NCBI GenBank assembly: GCA_050633325.1
Contig: JBOEGH010000004.1
Span: forward strand, 62,001-126,000
From: UBA1672 sp050633325
GTDB lineage: Bacteria > Pseudomonadota > Alphaproteobacteria > Micavibrionales > Micavibrionaceae
Direction: 5' to 3'
DNA length: 64,000 nt
How positions within the stretch are numbered: position 1 is the first letter of the stretch; every line of letters begins with the position of its first letter. A model generated the notes under the pieces. The model did not search any database. It saw nothing but the letters and a program-made list of their open reading frames with translations, and was not told the DNA's origin. Below are positions 62,614-64,000 of this stretch, in pieces. The translations under genes and the position numbers were made by a program.

Positions 62614-63633
62614 ATGAGCATTCGTTCACCAATTCTGTTTATTATGCTGTTATGTCTTACTTCATGTTTGGGGATGGGGTCGCGTGTTCCTGCGCCCATT
62701 GTTCATCATGGACAGAAAAGCGGAGCAGGGAGTGCAGGCGTTCATAATGTTATTTATGGTGATACTCTTTATAGTATATCCAGTAGATATAATTTGCCAA
62801 TGCGAGATATTATAACTTTAAATCGATTGCAGCCACCATTCAAGCTTTATGAGGGGCATAGGTTACGTTTGCCTCCACCGCAAGAATATAATGTTCGCGC
62901 CGGCGATACTCTGTACCATGTGTCGCGTCTTTTTGGGGTTAACTCTTCAGAAATTGCACGTTTGAACAATATAAAACCACCTTATATTATTAGAGAAGGT
63001 CAGGTTTTGCGAATGCCGTCTGTTAATAATAAACCTAATAAGGCCAAGAAAAAGGTGGTTAAGCCTACCTCTTCTTATGCTGCAGAAAAAAATGATGACG
63101 TAGTTGCCGTTAATAATTCCAAAAGTGATGCTGTAATACCTACGTCAAAGCCTGCTGTGGTTAAAGACGGTGTCCCAATGCCACAAAACAAGCCACAATA
63201 TACAAGGCCAAAGAATGTTAAGGTATCTAAAGTTACTAAAAAACCGCCTAAGCGCTCCTCCAGTAAGTTTTTGCGTCCGGTTCGTGGAAAGGTTTTATCG
63301 CGATTTGGTGCAAAGAAAAGCGGACTTCATAATGATGGTATAAATATAGGCGCTCCACGTGGAACACCTGTAAAAGTTGCGGAAAATGGGGTGGTAGTGT
63401 ATGCGGGTAACGCCCTTAAAGGTTCGGGTAATTTGGTTCTTGTACGACATGAAAGACAGTGGATGACAGCGTATGGCCACCTTGACAGCATTACCGTGAA
63501 AAAAGGGCAAGTGTTAAAGCGAGGAGGGGTTCTTGGCAAGGTTGGGTCAACTGGCTCTGTTTCTTCGCCGCAGTTACATTTTGAAGTTCGTAGAGGTACT
63601 TCGGCTCTTAATCCATCAAAATATATGGAGTAG
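62614..63633 (+). CDS. LysM and LytM (M23) lipoprotein, NlpD-like
   Basis: A 339-residue outer-membrane lipoprotein. The lipobox is LTSC with cysteine 18; LysM domains lie at 44-86 and 91-134 and bind peptidoglycan; a Lys/Pro-rich linker is followed by an M23 domain at 220-335. Two zinc ligands are changed: the HxGxD motif reads HNDGIN (H239, N244) and HxH reads QLH (Q320, H322). It is therefore probably a non-catalytic amidase activator like NlpD or EnvC. ATG 62614 opens the leader; a longer frame at 62497 overlaps pcm. Confidence 0.88.
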   Translation: MSIRSPILFIMLLCLTSCLGMGSRVPAPIVHHGQKSGAGSAGVHNVIYGDTLYSISSRYNLPMRDIITLNRLQPPFKLYEGHRLRLPPPQEYNVRAGDTLYHVSRLFGVNSSEIARLNNIKPPYIIREGQVLRMPSVNNKPNKAKKKVVKPTSSYAAEKNDDVVAVNNSKSDAVIPTSKPAVVKDGVPMPQNKPQYTRPKNVKVSKVTKKPPKRSSSKFLRPVRGKVLSRFGAKKSGLHNDGINIGAPRGTPVKVAENGVVVYAGNALKGSGNLVLVRHERQWMTAYGHLDSITVKKGQVLKRGGVLGKVGSTGSVSSPQLHFEVRRGTSALNPSKYME

Positions 63634-63638
63634 ACATC

Positions 63639-64000
63639 TTGGATTTTATATTTGACGTTATCTTCGATGGTGTTTCTGCATGGACGCAAATAGGATATTT
63701 TATAATGGCCTTTGTTTTTAGCGCCATTGGCGGTGGGATTATCGCTTACGAGATGTATTGGCGTATCAATGCCGATAGAGTAAAGGGACGTATATCATCT
63801 GTTCGTGTTACAGGTAAAAGAAAAGGTGATGTTAAAGATGGCGGGGGTAATGGAGAGGTTTTTTACTCTGTTTTTGAATATCCTTCACGTAATGGCGAAA
63901 TTTTAGAGCATGTAAGCGATGCCGGTTCTAATGGACTACATAATAAAATTCCGGGCAGTAAGGTTAGTCTTATGGTTTTTCCCGACACTCCGGGTAAGGT
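63639..64000 (+). CDS. DUF3592-like membrane protein, 3' end outside the window
   Basis: Frame open to the window edge, 120 codons visible. It starts at TTG 63639 with GGAG 8 bases upstream inside the end of the previous gene; an ATG at 63706 is the alternative. A membrane helix at about 18-40 (FIMAFVFSAIGGGIIAY) is followed by a soluble RINADRVKGRISSVRV and VFYSVFEYPSRNGEI pattern, which matches DUF3592 proteins. Function unknown. Confidence 0.65.
   Translation, partial: MDFIFDVIFDGVSAWTQIGYFIMAFVFSAIGGGIIAYEMYWRINADRVKGRISSVRVTGKRKGDVKDGGGNGEVFYSVFEYPSRNGEILEHVSDAGSNGLHNKIPGSKVSLMVFPDTPGK

Noticed and set aside
1..64000. CRISPR arrays, insertion sequences, prophage or integrase genes
   Set aside because: No spaced direct repeats, transposase or integrase motifs, or tRNA-flanking duplications were seen.

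Overview
This window is a gene-dense, low-GC (roughly 40% by eye) piece of an alphaproteobacterial chromosome. The assignment rests on gene content: C4-pathway 5-aminolevulinate synthase, pyruvate phosphate dikinase, COQ9, a malic enzyme fused to a phosphotransacetylase-like domain, and a YgfZ-type protein. It also rests on alphaproteobacterial gene orders: grpE/rph/rdgB/hemW, xseB-ispA-..-dxs, ispH-X-rnhA and serS-X-pcm-LysM/M23. Isoprenoid, heme, aromatic, fatty-acid, lipoate and LPS-heptose genes point to a metabolically competent Gram-negative cell. I do not assign an order or genus. No insertion sequence, prophage, CRISPR array or secretion-system cluster is visible. One two-base N gap lies inside a tRNA gene, so the sequence comes from a draft scaffold.

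Layout. 1-5.2 kb: heat-shock block read leftward (grpE, dnaK, a mini J-domain gene, dnaJ cut by the window edge) plus an unknown secreted protein. 5.4-7.9 kb: rph-rdgB-hemW. 7.9-14.5 kb: unknown envelope proteins, a stand-alone copy of the C-terminal part of a Suv3-like helicase followed by a Rap1a/Tai-like protein, a metal-type permease and a long-chain polyprenyl diphosphate synthase. 14.5-23.3 kb: acetyltransferase, ppdK, YgfZ, family 9 glycosyltransferase, YejA-like solute-binding protein and a macro-domain protein. 23.3-27.2 kb: adenosine kinase, COQ9, a PfkB-fold protein with ruined motifs, and hemA. 27.2-32.8 kb: a 58-residue YjfB-like gene, a zincin-fold protein without its zinc motif, a cysteine-rich secreted protein, htpG, pdxH and a 17-kDa-antigen-type lipoprotein. 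32.8-39.6 kb: an unknown 495-residue protein, fabI, a gene broken by one in-frame stop, a hotdog thioesterase, aroC and sppA. 39.6-45.7 kb: HAD phosphatase, dxs, two small unknown genes, ispA, xseB, gmhA and a lipoprotein. 45.8-48.5 kb: ispH, a P-loop protein where thrB commonly sits, rnhA and an unknown gene. 48.5-56.2 kb: a phospholipase A2-like lipoprotein with a small membrane protein, a class A PBP, an acetyltransferase, mgtE, maeB and tRNA-Leu(GAG). 56.3-64 kb: lipB, an unknown coiled protein, an N-formylglutamate amidohydrolase, serS, a DUF4153 protein, pcm, an NlpD-like LytM factor and the start of a DUF3592-like gene.

How it works together. Dxs, IspH, IspA and the long-chain synthase supply isoprenoids for quinone and undecaprenyl carriers, and COQ9 supports ubiquinone synthesis. 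HemA feeds tetrapyrroles. GmhA and the family 9 transferase serve LPS core. The PBP, the NlpD-like factor and several lipoproteins serve the envelope.

The best candidates for undescribed biology are the phospholipase A2-like lipoprotein with its membrane neighbour, the stand-alone helicase tail with its Rap1a/Tai-like partner, and a recurring theme of enzyme folds that kept their scaffold but lost catalytic motifs (PfkB, zincin, LytM). No complete novel system is proven by the sequence alone.
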